A stretch of 64,000 bases of DNA from DATJLY01 sp035532935 (GTDB taxonomy: Bacteria; Pseudomonadota; Alphaproteobacteria; ATCC43930; CGMCC-115725): NCBI GenBank assembly GCA_035532935.1, contig DATKQE010000008.1, forward strand, positions 124,001 to 188,000, written 5' to 3'. How positions within the stretch are numbered: the first letter of the stretch is position 1; the number at the start of each line of letters is the position of its first letter. This document shows positions 17,010-25,861 of this stretch, one piece after another. The position numbers and the translations under genes were made by a program. Below the pieces are notes generated by a model. The model worked only from the letters and a program-made list of their open reading frames with translations. It was not told the origin of the DNA and did not search any database.

Positions 17010-17909
17010 TCAGAACTTGAGGCCGTAGCGGAGCTGGAAATTGTTGAGGTCGTTGCGCTCGCCGAACAGGTCGGGAGCGGTCGCATGGTCGAGCGACAGC
17101 GTCAGGCTGTGCTGGTTGCCGAGTTGATAGCCGAACTCGACGCGCCCATGCAGCGCCAGCGGCGGCCCGAAATAGCGCCGGTAGATATCATCGACACCCG
17201 TGCGCGTGAAGCTTCCGGCCAGCCCGAAACTGCCGAAGAAGCCGTCATTGTCGAACAGGTTCCATGACAGCCCGATGGAGCTGCGGCTGGTGCCGGTGCC
17301 GCGGTCGGTCGCGATCGCGAATTGCGGCCGCGGCGAGAACAGGAACTGCAGCACGCTCTGGTCGGGCGAGGTCAGCGAAATGCGCAAATCGGCGGGACCG
17401 GTGGGGAGCGGCTCGGCGAGACGGTCCGGAAAATTAAGGTAGAACTCGGGCAGCGGAAACCCGCCGGGAACGAGCGCATTGCTGCCGGGCGTACCGGCCA
17501 CCGCATGCGGCAGCCCCACGATCATGCCGAGAGCGAGCGTCGCCCCGAAGGCGCCGCGTCTTGCCACGCCGCGCCTGGTCAGCCGCGCGGCCACGGCGGC
17601 ATCGAGTGCCTCCACCAAAGCCACGGACGGCTCGATGAAGCGGCACGCGAACGTCCCCTGTTCCGCGTCGAGCCGCAACACTTGGGCGGCAACGTCGATA
17701 CGATCCTTCCGACCGTCGACCCGAAGCTGACCGTCGAGCCGGCTGCCCACCGCCGCGGCCGGCGCCCCGGCCAGCAAGAGCCCGCCCAGCGACCAGTTGA
17801 GGGCGCCATAGTCGTTCGCGCCGGCCATCACCCGGACCGCTGGTGCTGTGTAGCGGCGGTCACGGCGAAGATTCTTATAGTCCAATGAGATTTGGGTCGT
17901 TCTTAGCAT
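17010..17909 (-). CDS. PilZ domain fused to a PagL-like (lipid A 3-O-deacylase family) beta-barrel
   Basis: One open frame of 299 residues with two modules that normally sit in different compartments. Residues 11-105 form a PilZ domain with both c-di-GMP motifs: RxxxR (Arg15-Arg19, RRDRR) and NxSxxG (Asn38, Ser40, Gly43). Residues 119-138 are hydrophobic and end in an AVA-G signal-peptidase-like site. Residues 150-299 read as alternating amphipathic strands ending in an aromatic Phe, with FSPRPQFAIATDRG, GLSWNLFD, GYQLGNQHSLTLSLDHAT and LNNFQLRYGLKF. That is the pattern of acyloxyacyl hydrolase/PagL barrels. The catalytic H-x-S of PagL appears as His275-Ala-Thr277, so activity is uncertain. 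A GTG inside the frame near residue 115 could start a separate barrel pre-protein. Confidence 0.75.
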   Translation of the reverse strand: MLRTTQISLDYKNLRRDRRYTAPAVRVMAGANDYGALNWSLGGLLLAGAPAAAVGSRLDGQLRVDGRKDRIDVAAQVLRLDAEQGTFACRFIEPSVALVEALDAAVAARLTRRGVARRGAFGATLALGMIVGLPHAVAGTPGSNALVPGGFPLPEFYLNFPDRLAEPLPTGPADLRISLTSPDQSVLQFLFSPRPQFAIATDRGTGTSRSSIGLSWNLFDNDGFFGSFGLAGSFTRTGVDDIYRRYFGPPLALHGRVEFGYQLGNQHSLTLSLDHATAPDLFGERNDLNNFQLRYGLKF

Positions 17910-18025
17910 CTTGCCCGAGCCAAATTACCCGCAGCATGCCCTCAAGGTTGCCAAGGCGTAGTAAACGCAACGGTGTCGCGCCGATCCCCCGGAGATCCAC
18001 CGCGCACGATTATATCCGCGGCGCT

Positions 18026-19051
18026 TCAATCCCACAACGGAGGCGATCGATCGGGCGCGGTCGTGTCCGCATCCGGCGGATAGGCATGCCGCGTGCCGTG
18101 CGGATCCTCGATGCACCAGGTATCGGGCGCATCACCGGGGCGGGCATAGCACGGCCCGACCGGCACCTTGCCGTATCCGCCCGGCAGGTCGAGGACATAG
18201 CTGGGCTGACACAGCCCCGAGACGCGGCCGCGCAATTGGCGCATCAGAGCCTGCCCCGCGGCGAGTCCCGTGCGGAAATGGGCGGTGCCCGGGGCGAGGT
18301 CGAGGTGGTGCAGGTAATAGGGCTTGACCCGCATCGCGACGAGGCCCCGGAACAGCGCCTCGAGCGTCGCCGCGTCGTCGTTGACGCCCTTGAGCAGCAC
18401 CGATTGCGACAGGAGCGGAATGCCGGCGCCGAGGAAACGGGCGAAGGCCGCGCGCGCCGCCGCAGTCAGCTCGCGCGGGTGATTGGCGTGAACGACGACA
18501 TAGACCGCGGTCTCGGCCGCGAGTGCTGCAATGAGCGCCGAATCGACGCGGTCCGGCGCGACGATCGGAACCCGCGTGTGAAACCGGATGACGCCGACAT
18601 GCGGGATGACGTCGAGCGCCGAGACGATGGCGTGGAGCCGCCGCGGCGCCAGCACGAACGGGTCGCCGCCGGTGACCACCACCTCCCAGATCGCCGGCCG
18701 CGCCCGCACGTAATCGAGTGCCGCCGCCAGCTCACGCTCGTTCAGCACGCCGCCCCCCGGCCCCACGTCCTCGCGGCGGAAGCAGAAGCGGCAATAGACC
18801 GGGCACACATGGCTCGGCTTCAGCAGCACCCGGTCGGGATAGCGATGGACGATGCCCTTGACGGGTTCGAAGCGGTGATCGCCGATCGGATCGGAGAGCT
18901 CGTCGGCGGCGCGGTCGAGTTCGGCCGCCTGCGGCACGAACTGGCGGCCGATCGGGTCGGTCGCCGGGTCGCCCTCGATCAGCGCCGCCATCTCCGGCGT
19001 GATCGCGACGGCATAGCGCCGCGCCACCGCCGCGAGATCAGATGTCGGCAT
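18026..19051 (-). CDS. lysine-2,3-aminomutase-like radical SAM protein (EpmB/KamA family)
   Basis: Radical SAM, PLP-dependent aminomutase family, short 341-residue form. The cluster motif CPVYCRFC has Cys83, Cys87 and Cys90. Further signatures are EVVVTGGDPFVLAPRRL, the strand VGVIRFHTRVPIV, and KPYYLHHLDLAPGTAHFR near the PLP site. Short members of this kind act as EpmB, converting alpha-lysine to beta-lysine for EF-P modification. No efp or epmA lies nearby, so the substrate is inferred only from length and sequence. The ATG at 19051 overlaps the ilvD stop by 14 nt. Confidence 0.85.
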   Translation of the reverse strand: MPTSDLAAVARRYAVAITPEMAALIEGDPATDPIGRQFVPQAAELDRAADELSDPIGDHRFEPVKGIVHRYPDRVLLKPSHVCPVYCRFCFRREDVGPGGGVLNERELAAALDYVRARPAIWEVVVTGGDPFVLAPRRLHAIVSALDVIPHVGVIRFHTRVPIVAPDRVDSALIAALAAETAVYVVVHANHPRELTAAARAAFARFLGAGIPLLSQSVLLKGVNDDAATLEALFRGLVAMRVKPYYLHHLDLAPGTAHFRTGLAAGQALMRQLRGRVSGLCQPSYVLDLPGGYGKVPVGPCYARPGDAPDTWCIEDPHGTRHAYPPDADTTAPDRSPPLWD

Positions 19052-20780
19052 AGCAGAAGGTTTCGCTGCGCGCGCCGGGATGGGTCACCGCGCCTTTCTC
19101 GGCATCGCCGACCGTCTGCGCATAGCGCCACAGCGCGCCCGACTGGTATTCGTGCTGGCGCGGCTTCCACGCCGCCTTTCGCCGGGCCAGCTCGGCATCG
19201 CTCAGCTCGACCGAGAGCGTGCCGGCGATGGCGTCCATGACGATGATGTCGCCGTCCTCGATGAGGCCGATCGGCCCGCCGACCGCCGCCTCGGGCCCGA
19301 CATGGCCGATGCAGAACCCGCGCGTGCCGCCGGAGAACCGGCCATCGGTGATGAGCGCGACCTGATCGCCCGCGCCCTGACCATAGAGCGCGGCCGTGGT
19401 CGAGAGCATCTCGCGCATGCCGGGGCCGCCGCGCGGCCCTTCGTAGCGAATCACCAGCACCTCGCCCGGTTTGTATTGGCGCGCCTCGACCGCGGCGAAA
19501 CAGTCCTCCTCGCGGTCGAAGCAGCGCGCCGGGCCGCGGAACTTGAGCTGAATGCCCTGCATGCCCGCAACCTTGCAGATGCCGCCCTGCGGCGCGAGAT
19601 TGCCCTTGAGCACGACGAGGCCGCCGGTGGCGGCGATCGGCGTCGCGGTCGGGCGCACCACGTCCTGGTCCGGGCGCACCACCACGTGCTTGAGGTTCTC
19701 GGCGATGGTCCGGCCGGTGGCGGTAATGCAGTCGCCGTGCAGATAGCCGCCGTCCAGGAGCGCCTTCATCAGCACCGGCACGCCGCCCACGTCGTGCAGA
19801 TCCTTCATCACGTACCGTCCGCCCGGCTTGAAGTCGCCGATATAGGGCGTGCGCTTGAAGATCTCGCCGACGGTGTGGAGATCGAAATCGATCCCCGCCT
19901 CGTGCGCGATCGCCGGCAGATGCAGCGCGCCGTTGGTCGAGCCGCCCGAGGCGGCGACCACCATGGCCGCATTCTCGAGCGCCTTCAGCGTGACGATGTC
20001 GCGCGGCCTGAGGCGCAGGCGGATGAGGTTCATCACCGCCTCGCCCGAGGCCTCGGCATAGCCGTCGCGCGAATCGAACGGCGCGGGCGTCCCGGCCGAG
20101 CCCGGCAGCGCCAGGCCCAGCGCCTCGCTGACGCACGCCATGGTGTTGGCGGTGAACTGCCCGCCGCACGAGCCCGAGGACGGGCACGCGTTGCATTCGA
20201 GTTCGTGCAGGTCGGCATCGCTCATCTTGCCGACGCTGTGCTGACCGACGCCCTCGAACACATCGACGATGGTGACGTCGCGGCCCTTGAAGCGGCCGGG
20301 CAGGATGGTGCCGCCATACATGAACACCGACGGCACGTTGAGGCGCAGCATCGCCATCATCAGCCCGGGCAGCGACTTGTCGCAGCCGGCGAAGCCCACC
20401 AGCGCGTCATAGGAATGGCCGCGCATGGTCAGCTCGACCGAATCGGCGATCACCTCGCGCGAGACCAGCGACGACTTCATGCCGGCATGGCCCATGGCGA
20501 TGCCGTCGGTGACGGTGATCGTGGTGAACTCGCGCGGCGTGCCGCCCGCCGCGGCGATGCCGCGCTTGGCCGCCTGGGCCTGGCGCGACAAGGAGATGTT
20601 GCAGGGCGCGGCCTCGTTCCAGGTAGTGCAGACGCCGACGATGGGCTGGCGCAGCTGCTCCTCGGTGACGCCCATGGCGTAGAACATCGAGCGGTGCGGC
20701 GCGCGCTCCGGCCCCATCGTGATGTGGCGGCTGGGCAGCTTGGTCTTGTCGAAAGCCGGCTTCCTTATCTCGTCGGGCAT
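19038..20780 (-). CDS. ilvD: dihydroxy-acid dehydratase
   Basis: Fe-S dehydratase of branched-chain amino acid and pantothenate synthesis, converting 2,3-dihydroxy-isovalerate or -methylvalerate to the 2-oxo acid. The 580 residues carry the conserved cysteines in TTWNEAAPCNI, GFAGCDKSLPG and ACPSSGSCGGQFTANTMAC, and the GRFSGGTRGFCIGHV motif. The start at 20780 is fixed by AGGAG (in TTAGGAGAGGCACTC) 9 nt upstream. An ATG seven codons earlier lies before this site. It is probably the leading gene of a two-gene unit with the aminomutase-like gene. Confidence 0.95.
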   Translation of the reverse strand: MPDEIRKPAFDKTKLPSRHITMGPERAPHRSMFYAMGVTEEQLRQPIVGVCTTWNEAAPCNISLSRQAQAAKRGIAAAGGTPREFTTITVTDGIAMGHAGMKSSLVSREVIADSVELTMRGHSYDALVGFAGCDKSLPGLMMAMLRLNVPSVFMYGGTILPGRFKGRDVTIVDVFEGVGQHSVGKMSDADLHELECNACPSSGSCGGQFTANTMACVSEALGLALPGSAGTPAPFDSRDGYAEASGEAVMNLIRLRLRPRDIVTLKALENAAMVVAASGGSTNGALHLPAIAHEAGIDFDLHTVGEIFKRTPYIGDFKPGGRYVMKDLHDVGGVPVLMKALLDGGYLHGDCITATGRTIAENLKHVVVRPDQDVVRPTATPIAATGGLVVLKGNLAPQGGICKVAGMQGIQLKFRGPARCFDREEDCFAAVEARQYKPGEVLVIRYEGPRGGPGMREMLSTTAALYGQGAGDQVALITDGRFSGGTRGFCIGHVGPEAAVGGPIGLIEDGDIIVMDAIAGTLSVELSDAELARRKAAWKPRQHEYQSGALWRYAQTVGDAEKGAVTHPGARSETFCYADI

Positions 20781-20809
20781 GAGTGCCTCTCCTAATTGCA
20801 AGGGCGGCG

Positions 20810-21664
20810 TCAGGCGCTCGCCTGGCTGCGCACGAACGCCGTCATCAGCGCGAGCGCGCGCTGCGCCGCCTCGGTGTTGGGGTCCTTGGTCACGAACATA
20901 TGCGGCTGACCCTCGAACTTGTGCAGTTCCGCCGTGCCGCCGGCCTGGCGGTAGGCGGCGGCGAAGCGGTCGGCCATGTCGGGGGTGAGATTATCGTCGG
21001 CGGTGCCTTGCAGGATCAGCACCGGCGGCCGCTCGACCGGCTCGCCGCGCTCGAGCACCAATTGCGGATTGCCCTCTGCCATCGCCGCCTCGGTGCCGAA
21101 GAACGCGTGATGCGCCTGCAGGAAGCGGTCGATCTTCTTCTCCTGCGCCATGCGATAGCGCGCCAGCGGATCGACCACCGGCCAGCACAGGATGACGAAG
21201 GCAAGGCGCGCGTCGATCGCTTCGGCGCCCGCGAGCGGCAGCGCCGCAAAGCGCGGATCGCGCGGCTTCATGGCGGCGAGCATCAATTGCTGCCCGCCGC
21301 TCGAGGTCGCGAGCCCGCCGACGCAATCGGGATTGGCACCAAACTCGCGCGCATGCGCCTTGAGCCATCGGATGCCGAGATTGATGTCGGCGATCGAGTC
21401 CGGATACGGCGCCTCGGGCGGCATGCGGAAATCGAGCGATAGCACCACATTGCCGGCACGTGCCAGCGCCGCGGCGATGAGCGAGTTGTTGAGCCGGTCG
21501 CCGCTGGTCCAGGCGCCGCCATGCACCTCGACCAGCGCCGGCACCGCGCCCGCGGCGCCGACCGGATGATAGAGCCGCGCCAGCATCGCCTTGCCGCCGA
21601 CCTGCTGATAGGCCACATCCTCGTGCGTCACCTCGTAGCTGCGGCCGTCGCTGCGCGTGTCCAT
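20810..21664 (-). CDS. alpha/beta hydrolase, hormone-sensitive lipase-like
   Basis: Serine hydrolase of the alpha/beta_3 (HSL/BD-FAE) type, 284 residues. The oxyanion motif is VEVHGGAW, the nucleophile lies in LATSSGGQQ (a TSSGG variant of GDSAGG), an acid follows in LILQGTADDNLTPDM, and His is in FEGQPHMF. DFRMPPEAPYPDSIADINLGIRWLKAHA is typical of small carboxylesterases. Start at 21664 follows GGAGAGAGG. Substrate is unknown. It is 29 nt upstream of ilvD on the same strand. Confidence 0.85.
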   Translation of the reverse strand: MDTRSDGRSYEVTHEDVAYQQVGGKAMLARLYHPVGAAGAVPALVEVHGGAWTSGDRLNNSLIAAALARAGNVVLSLDFRMPPEAPYPDSIADINLGIRWLKAHAREFGANPDCVGGLATSSGGQQLMLAAMKPRDPRFAALPLAGAEAIDARLAFVILCWPVVDPLARYRMAQEKKIDRFLQAHHAFFGTEAAMAEGNPQLVLERGEPVERPPVLILQGTADDNLTPDMADRFAAAYRQAGGTAELHKFEGQPHMFVTKDPNTEAAQRALALMTAFVRSQASA

Positions 21665-21881
21665 GTCCTCTCTCCGTTCGCGTCCGTCCTGACCGAAGCA
21701 CTTCCCGGCCGCTGCCGCAAGAGCCAAAGACACGGCGACAGTCCGTTGCCGACGGACGACGGTAGAAACCGTCGCCCGGGCCATTACTGGCGAGTCGCGG
21801 CGTCTGTTCGTTGTTGCATTGTGCCGCGCAATTATGGTCATCATCGCTCCACACTGCGGCTGGAACCTTGGCACGATTCGA

Positions 21882-24848
21882 ATGACTCCCGAAGAGTTCA
21901 TCGCCAGGTGGCGAGGCACGACCCGCACGGAGCGATCGGCCGCGCAGGAGCATTTCCTCGATCTGTGCGAGCTTCTGGGTGTTCCGAAGCCGGCGCAAGT
22001 CGATCGCCACGGCGTCGAATACACCTTCGAGAAAACGACGATGAAAATCGGCGGCAAGACCGGGTTCGCCGATGTCTGGAAGAAGCATTGCTTCGCCTGG
22101 GAATACAAGGGCAAGCGCCGCAACCTCGTCGAAGCCTATGCGCAGTTGAAGCAATACGCCGATGCGTTCGAGAATCCGCCGTTGCTCATCGTGTCGGACA
22201 TGCAGGAAATCCGTGTCCACACCAATTTCACGAACACGGTCGCCCAGCAGCACGTGATCCCCCTGCCCGATCTGGTCTCGGTCGAGGCGCGGACGCTCCT
22301 TCACAACTGCTTTCTCCATCCCGAGCGGCTGCAGCCGACGGAGACGCGCGAAAGCGTTACGGCGCGCGCCGCAGCCCGCTTTGCCAACATCACCGTCCTG
22401 CTCCGCCAGCACCATGACGAAAGGCGCGTCGCGCATTTCATTAACAAGCTGGTGTTCTGCCTCTTCGCTGAGGACATCGAGCTTTTGCCGGACCGGATTT
22501 TCGCCGACATCCTCGACGAAACGCTGAAACGCCCCGACGACTTCGTACCCATGCTGCGCGAATTGTTCGCCGCCATGGCGAACCGGAACGGCCGGTTCGG
22601 CAAGGCCGCCATCCCGTGGTTCAACGGCGGCCTGTTCGACGACGACGACGTGCTACCGCTTGGGATGGTGGCCGTTCGCGATTTGATAACCGCGGCGCGG
22701 CTCGATTGGAAGGCGATCGATCCAACCATCTTCGGCACACTCTTCGAAAGCGGCCTCGACGACAAACGACGCGCCGAGATGGCGAGCCTTTTCGACGCGG
22801 CCGACGCTGCTGATCGTCAGCAAGCCCCGCTCTTCGAGCGCTCGACCACGGACAAGGGCGTCGGCATCCACTACACCGACGCGGCGACGATCATGAAGGT
22901 CATCGATCCCGTCGTGACGGCCCCGTGGCGGCACGAATGGGAAGGCATCAAGGCCGCGATACGCGACCTCGAAGCGCGCCGAACGCGGGCGCGCTCTCCG
23001 GCCGAAAAGAACAAGCTTCTCGCGCAGTCGCGAAAACTATATGGCGATTTCCGCGTTCGGCTCGGTCGATTCCGCGTGCTCGATCCGGCCTGCGGGTCGG
23101 GGAATTTTCTCGCTCTGGCGCTGCGCGCGCTCAAGGATTTCGACCTTGGCGTCATGAAGGAAGCGAGCGCGCTCGAGCTTCCGCCCGACAAGCAGCGCGT
23201 CGGCCCCGAGGCGGTGCTGGGCATCGAGATCAACCGCTATGCCGCCGAGCTTGCCCGCCTGACCGTCTGGATCACCGAGCTGCAATGGCAACTGCGCAAC
23301 AATTTCGAGCTCACACGCCGGCCCATCCTCGGCAAGCTCGACGGCATCGTGCGCGCGGATGCGCTGGTCACGCCGGCGGGCAAGGAGGCAGACTGGCCCG
23401 AGGCGGATGTAATCATCGGCAATCCTCCATTTCTCGGCGACAAGCTGATGATGCGGAAGCTGGGCGAGGAGTACACGACGAAGGTGCGGGCCGCATACGC
23501 GGGCCGGGTGCCAGGAGGGGCTGACCTCGTGTGCTATTGGTTCGAGAAAGCAAGAGGCCTAGTCGCGTCAGGCAACGTCAGGCGCGCCGGTCTCGTCGCA
23601 ACAAACTCGATTCGCGGCGGTGCCAATCGCAAGGTTCTTGATCGAATCCGTCAAACTGGCGCGATTTTCGATGCGTGGTCGGATCAGCCGTGGGTCGTCG
23701 CCGGCGCCGCCGTACGCGTGTCGCTTGTGTCCTTCTCTGGCAAGGACTATGCCGGCACGGCCACGCCGCGCCTGGATGGAAACGAAGTTCACGAAATCTA
23801 TCCAGATTTAGCTGCAGGGACGGTCGATCTCACGCGCACACTGCCGCTAAAGGAGAATGAAAACCGTGCATTTAACGGTGTATCAATAAAAGGAGAGTTT
23901 GAAGTTCGAGGTAGTACGGCGCGCGAATGGTTGTGTGCGCCGCTGAATCCGAATGGGCGCCCTAACAGCGACGTAGTAAGACCGTGGATCAACGGCCTCG
24001 ACGTAACTAGACGCACCCGTGACAACTGGATCGTCGATTTCGGCGAGCGGACGGAGGCGGAGGCCGCCCTCTACGAAAAGCCATTCGCGTGGATTGCGCA
24101 AGCGGTTAAGCCCAAGCGGACCAAGAGCCGAGCGAAGGCCGAAAAGCGGGATTGGTGGTTGCTGGCGCGACGCGCACCTGCGATGAGGAACGCCGCTGGG
24201 GGATTGGATCGATTCATCGCTGTCCCCGAGACATCACAATATCGAATATTCGTTTATGTGCCTACTACGATCCTGCCGGACAAGAATTTGGTTGTGATTA
24301 CGCGGAACGATTACACGACGTTTGGCGTCTTACAGAGTAGGTTCCACGTCCAATGGTCGCTTAGAAAGGGCACGAGCCTTGTGAGCAGGCCTCGTTACAC
24401 TTCAAGGTCGACCTTCAGTCCATTCCCCTTCCCCGACGGCATGACGCCAAACCTCGCGGCCGCGACCTTTGCCTCGAACCCGCATGCGGTTGCAATCGCG
24501 GCAGCGGCGCGGCGGCTCGATGATCTCCGCAATGCGTGGCTCAATCCGGCCGACCTGATCCGTATCGAGCCCGAGGTCGCGCCGGGCTATCCTGACCGCA
24601 TCGTGCCGCGCAACGCGGATGCTGCAAGGACATTGAAGAAGCGCACTCTTACCAATCTTTACAACGAACGCCCCGCTTGGCTTGCCAATGCCCAACGCGA
24701 TCTCGATGCGGCTGTTGCCGCCGCCTATGGCTGGCCGGCGGATATTTCCGATGACGACGCGCTGGCGCGGCTGCTCGCGTTGAACCACGCCCGATCCGAA
24801 AAATCGCCGCGGGCGCCGTCGAAACGAGCGGCCAAGTCTTCGACATGA
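21882..24848 (+). CDS. MmeI-like single-chain restriction-modification enzyme (type IIL/IIG)
   Basis: A 988-residue fusion of nuclease, N6-adenine methyltransferase and specificity domains. The N-terminal PD-(D/E)xK nuclease shows Asp64 and Glu74-Tyr-Lys76 (GFADVW...WEYKGKR). A helical region follows (about 150-390). The methyltransferase carries SAM motif I LDPACGSGNFL (about residues 399-409) and catalytic NPPF (about 514-517). The target-recognition part (about 640-850) is visibly AT-richer than its flanks. No separate R, M or S gene is present. The ATG at 21882 gives MTPEEFIARW, typical for MmeI relatives; earlier ATGs are less likely. The stop overlaps the start of the ABC permease gene by 4 nt. 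Recognition site and activity cannot be read from the sequence. Confidence 0.88.
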   Translation: MTPEEFIARWRGTTRTERSAAQEHFLDLCELLGVPKPAQVDRHGVEYTFEKTTMKIGGKTGFADVWKKHCFAWEYKGKRRNLVEAYAQLKQYADAFENPPLLIVSDMQEIRVHTNFTNTVAQQHVIPLPDLVSVEARTLLHNCFLHPERLQPTETRESVTARAAARFANITVLLRQHHDERRVAHFINKLVFCLFAEDIELLPDRIFADILDETLKRPDDFVPMLRELFAAMANRNGRFGKAAIPWFNGGLFDDDDVLPLGMVAVRDLITAARLDWKAIDPTIFGTLFESGLDDKRRAEMASLFDAADAADRQQAPLFERSTTDKGVGIHYTDAATIMKVIDPVVTAPWRHEWEGIKAAIRDLEARRTRARSPAEKNKLLAQSRKLYGDFRVRLGRFRVLDPACGSGNFLALALRALKDFDLGVMKEASALELPPDKQRVGPEAVLGIEINRYAAELARLTVWITELQWQLRNNFELTRRPILGKLDGIVRADALVTPAGKEADWPEADVIIGNPPFLGDKLMMRKLGEEYTTKVRAAYAGRVPGGADLVCYWFEKARGLVASGNVRRAGLVATNSIRGGANRKVLDRIRQTGAIFDAWSDQPWVVAGAAVRVSLVSFSGKDYAGTATPRLDGNEVHEIYPDLAAGTVDLTRTLPLKENENRAFNGVSIKGEFEVRGSTAREWLCAPLNPNGRPNSDVVRPWINGLDVTRRTRDNWIVDFGERTEAEAALYEKPFAWIAQAVKPKRTKSRAKAEKRDWWLLARRAPAMRNAAGGLDRFIAVPETSQYRIFVYVPTTILPDKNLVVITRNDYTTFGVLQSRFHVQWSLRKGTSLVSRPRYTSRSTFSPFPFPDGMTPNLAAATFASNPHAVAIAAAARRLDDLRNAWLNPADLIRIEPEVAPGYPDRIVPRNADAARTLKKRTLTNLYNERPAWLANAQRDLDAAVAAAYGWPADISDDDALARLLALNHARSEKSPRAPSKRAAKSST

Positions 24849-25861
24849 TGCGGCGGATCGCGGTGTCGCTGGGCGCGCTGGCGGTGAAGGCGGTGCTGAC
24901 CCTGTTCGGGTTGCTGCTCGTGACCTTCCTCATCGCGCGGGTGGTGCCGATCGATCCGGTGCTTGCCGTGGTGGGCGACCGCGCCTCGCCCGAGGTCTAT
25001 CGCCGGGTACGCGCCGAGATGGGGCTTGACCGGCCGGTGGCGGTGCAGTTCTGGCGCTATGCCGATATTGTGGCGCGGGGCGATCTCGGCAATTCGGCAC
25101 TGACGCGGAGCCCGGTGACGGCGGATATCGCCCGGTTCTTTCCGGCGACCCTGGAACTCGCGACGGCGGCGACGCTGCTGGGCCTGCTGCTCGGCGTCCC
25201 GGCAGGGGTCGTCGCGGCGGCGCGGCACAACCGCTGGCCCGACCATGCGCTGCGCATCCTCAGTCTCTTCGGCTATTCGGTGCCGGTGTTCTGGCTCGGG
25301 CTGATGGCGCTGTTGCTGTTCTATGCCGATCTCGGCTGGGCGGCGGGACCGGGGCGGCTCGATCCCTGGCTCGACGATATGGTGCCGGCGCGCACCGGCT
25401 TCGTCGTGATCGACGCCGCGCTCGCGGGCAACGGCGCGGTGCTGGCGAGCGCGCTCCGGCACCTCGCCTTGCCGGCGCTGGTCCTGGGTTATTTCTCGAT
25501 GGCCTATATCAGCCGCATGACACGCTCGCTGATGCTGGAGCAGCTCGGCCAGGACTACATCACGGTCGCGCGCGCCAAAGGGCTGAGCGAAATGCAGGTG
25601 CTGTGGCGACATGCGCTCGGCAATGTGTGGGTACCGCTGGCGACAGTGGCGACGCTCGCCTATGCGCAGCTCCTCGAAGGCTCGGTGCTGACCGAGACGG
25701 TGTTCGCATGGCCCGGCATCGGCCGCTATATCACCGGCTCGCTCCTCAGCCTCGACATGAACGCGGTGATGGGCGGGACGCTGGTGGTGGGTTTGGTGTT
25801 CATCCTGCTGAATCTCCTGGTCGAGGGGATCTATCCCTGGCTCGACCCGAGGGCGCGGTGA
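24845..25861 (+). CDS. dipeptide/oligopeptide/nickel-type ABC transporter permease 1 (DppB-like)
   Basis: Inner-membrane permease of 338 residues with an N-terminal transmembrane helix followed by FLIARVVPIDPVLAVVGDRAS. The BPD_transp_1 domain has six segments and the EAA-loop ARAKGLSEMQVLWRHALGN that contacts the ATPase. It starts at an ATGATG that overlaps the stop of the restriction-modification gene, so its translation is probably coupled to it. A DppA-type binding protein would normally precede it but is absent here. Confidence 0.9.
   Translation: MMRRIAVSLGALAVKAVLTLFGLLLVTFLIARVVPIDPVLAVVGDRASPEVYRRVRAEMGLDRPVAVQFWRYADIVARGDLGNSALTRSPVTADIARFFPATLELATAATLLGLLLGVPAGVVAAARHNRWPDHALRILSLFGYSVPVFWLGLMALLLFYADLGWAAGPGRLDPWLDDMVPARTGFVVIDAALAGNGAVLASALRHLALPALVLGYFSMAYISRMTRSLMLEQLGQDYITVARAKGLSEMQVLWRHALGNVWVPLATVATLAYAQLLEGSVLTETVFAWPGIGRYITGSLLSLDMNAVMGGTLVVGLVFILLNLLVEGIYPWLDPRAR

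Noticed and set aside
19080..20795. + strand frame of 571 codons over ilvD
   Set aside because: Lies antisense to a clear dehydratase gene with ribosome binding site and Fe-S motifs.
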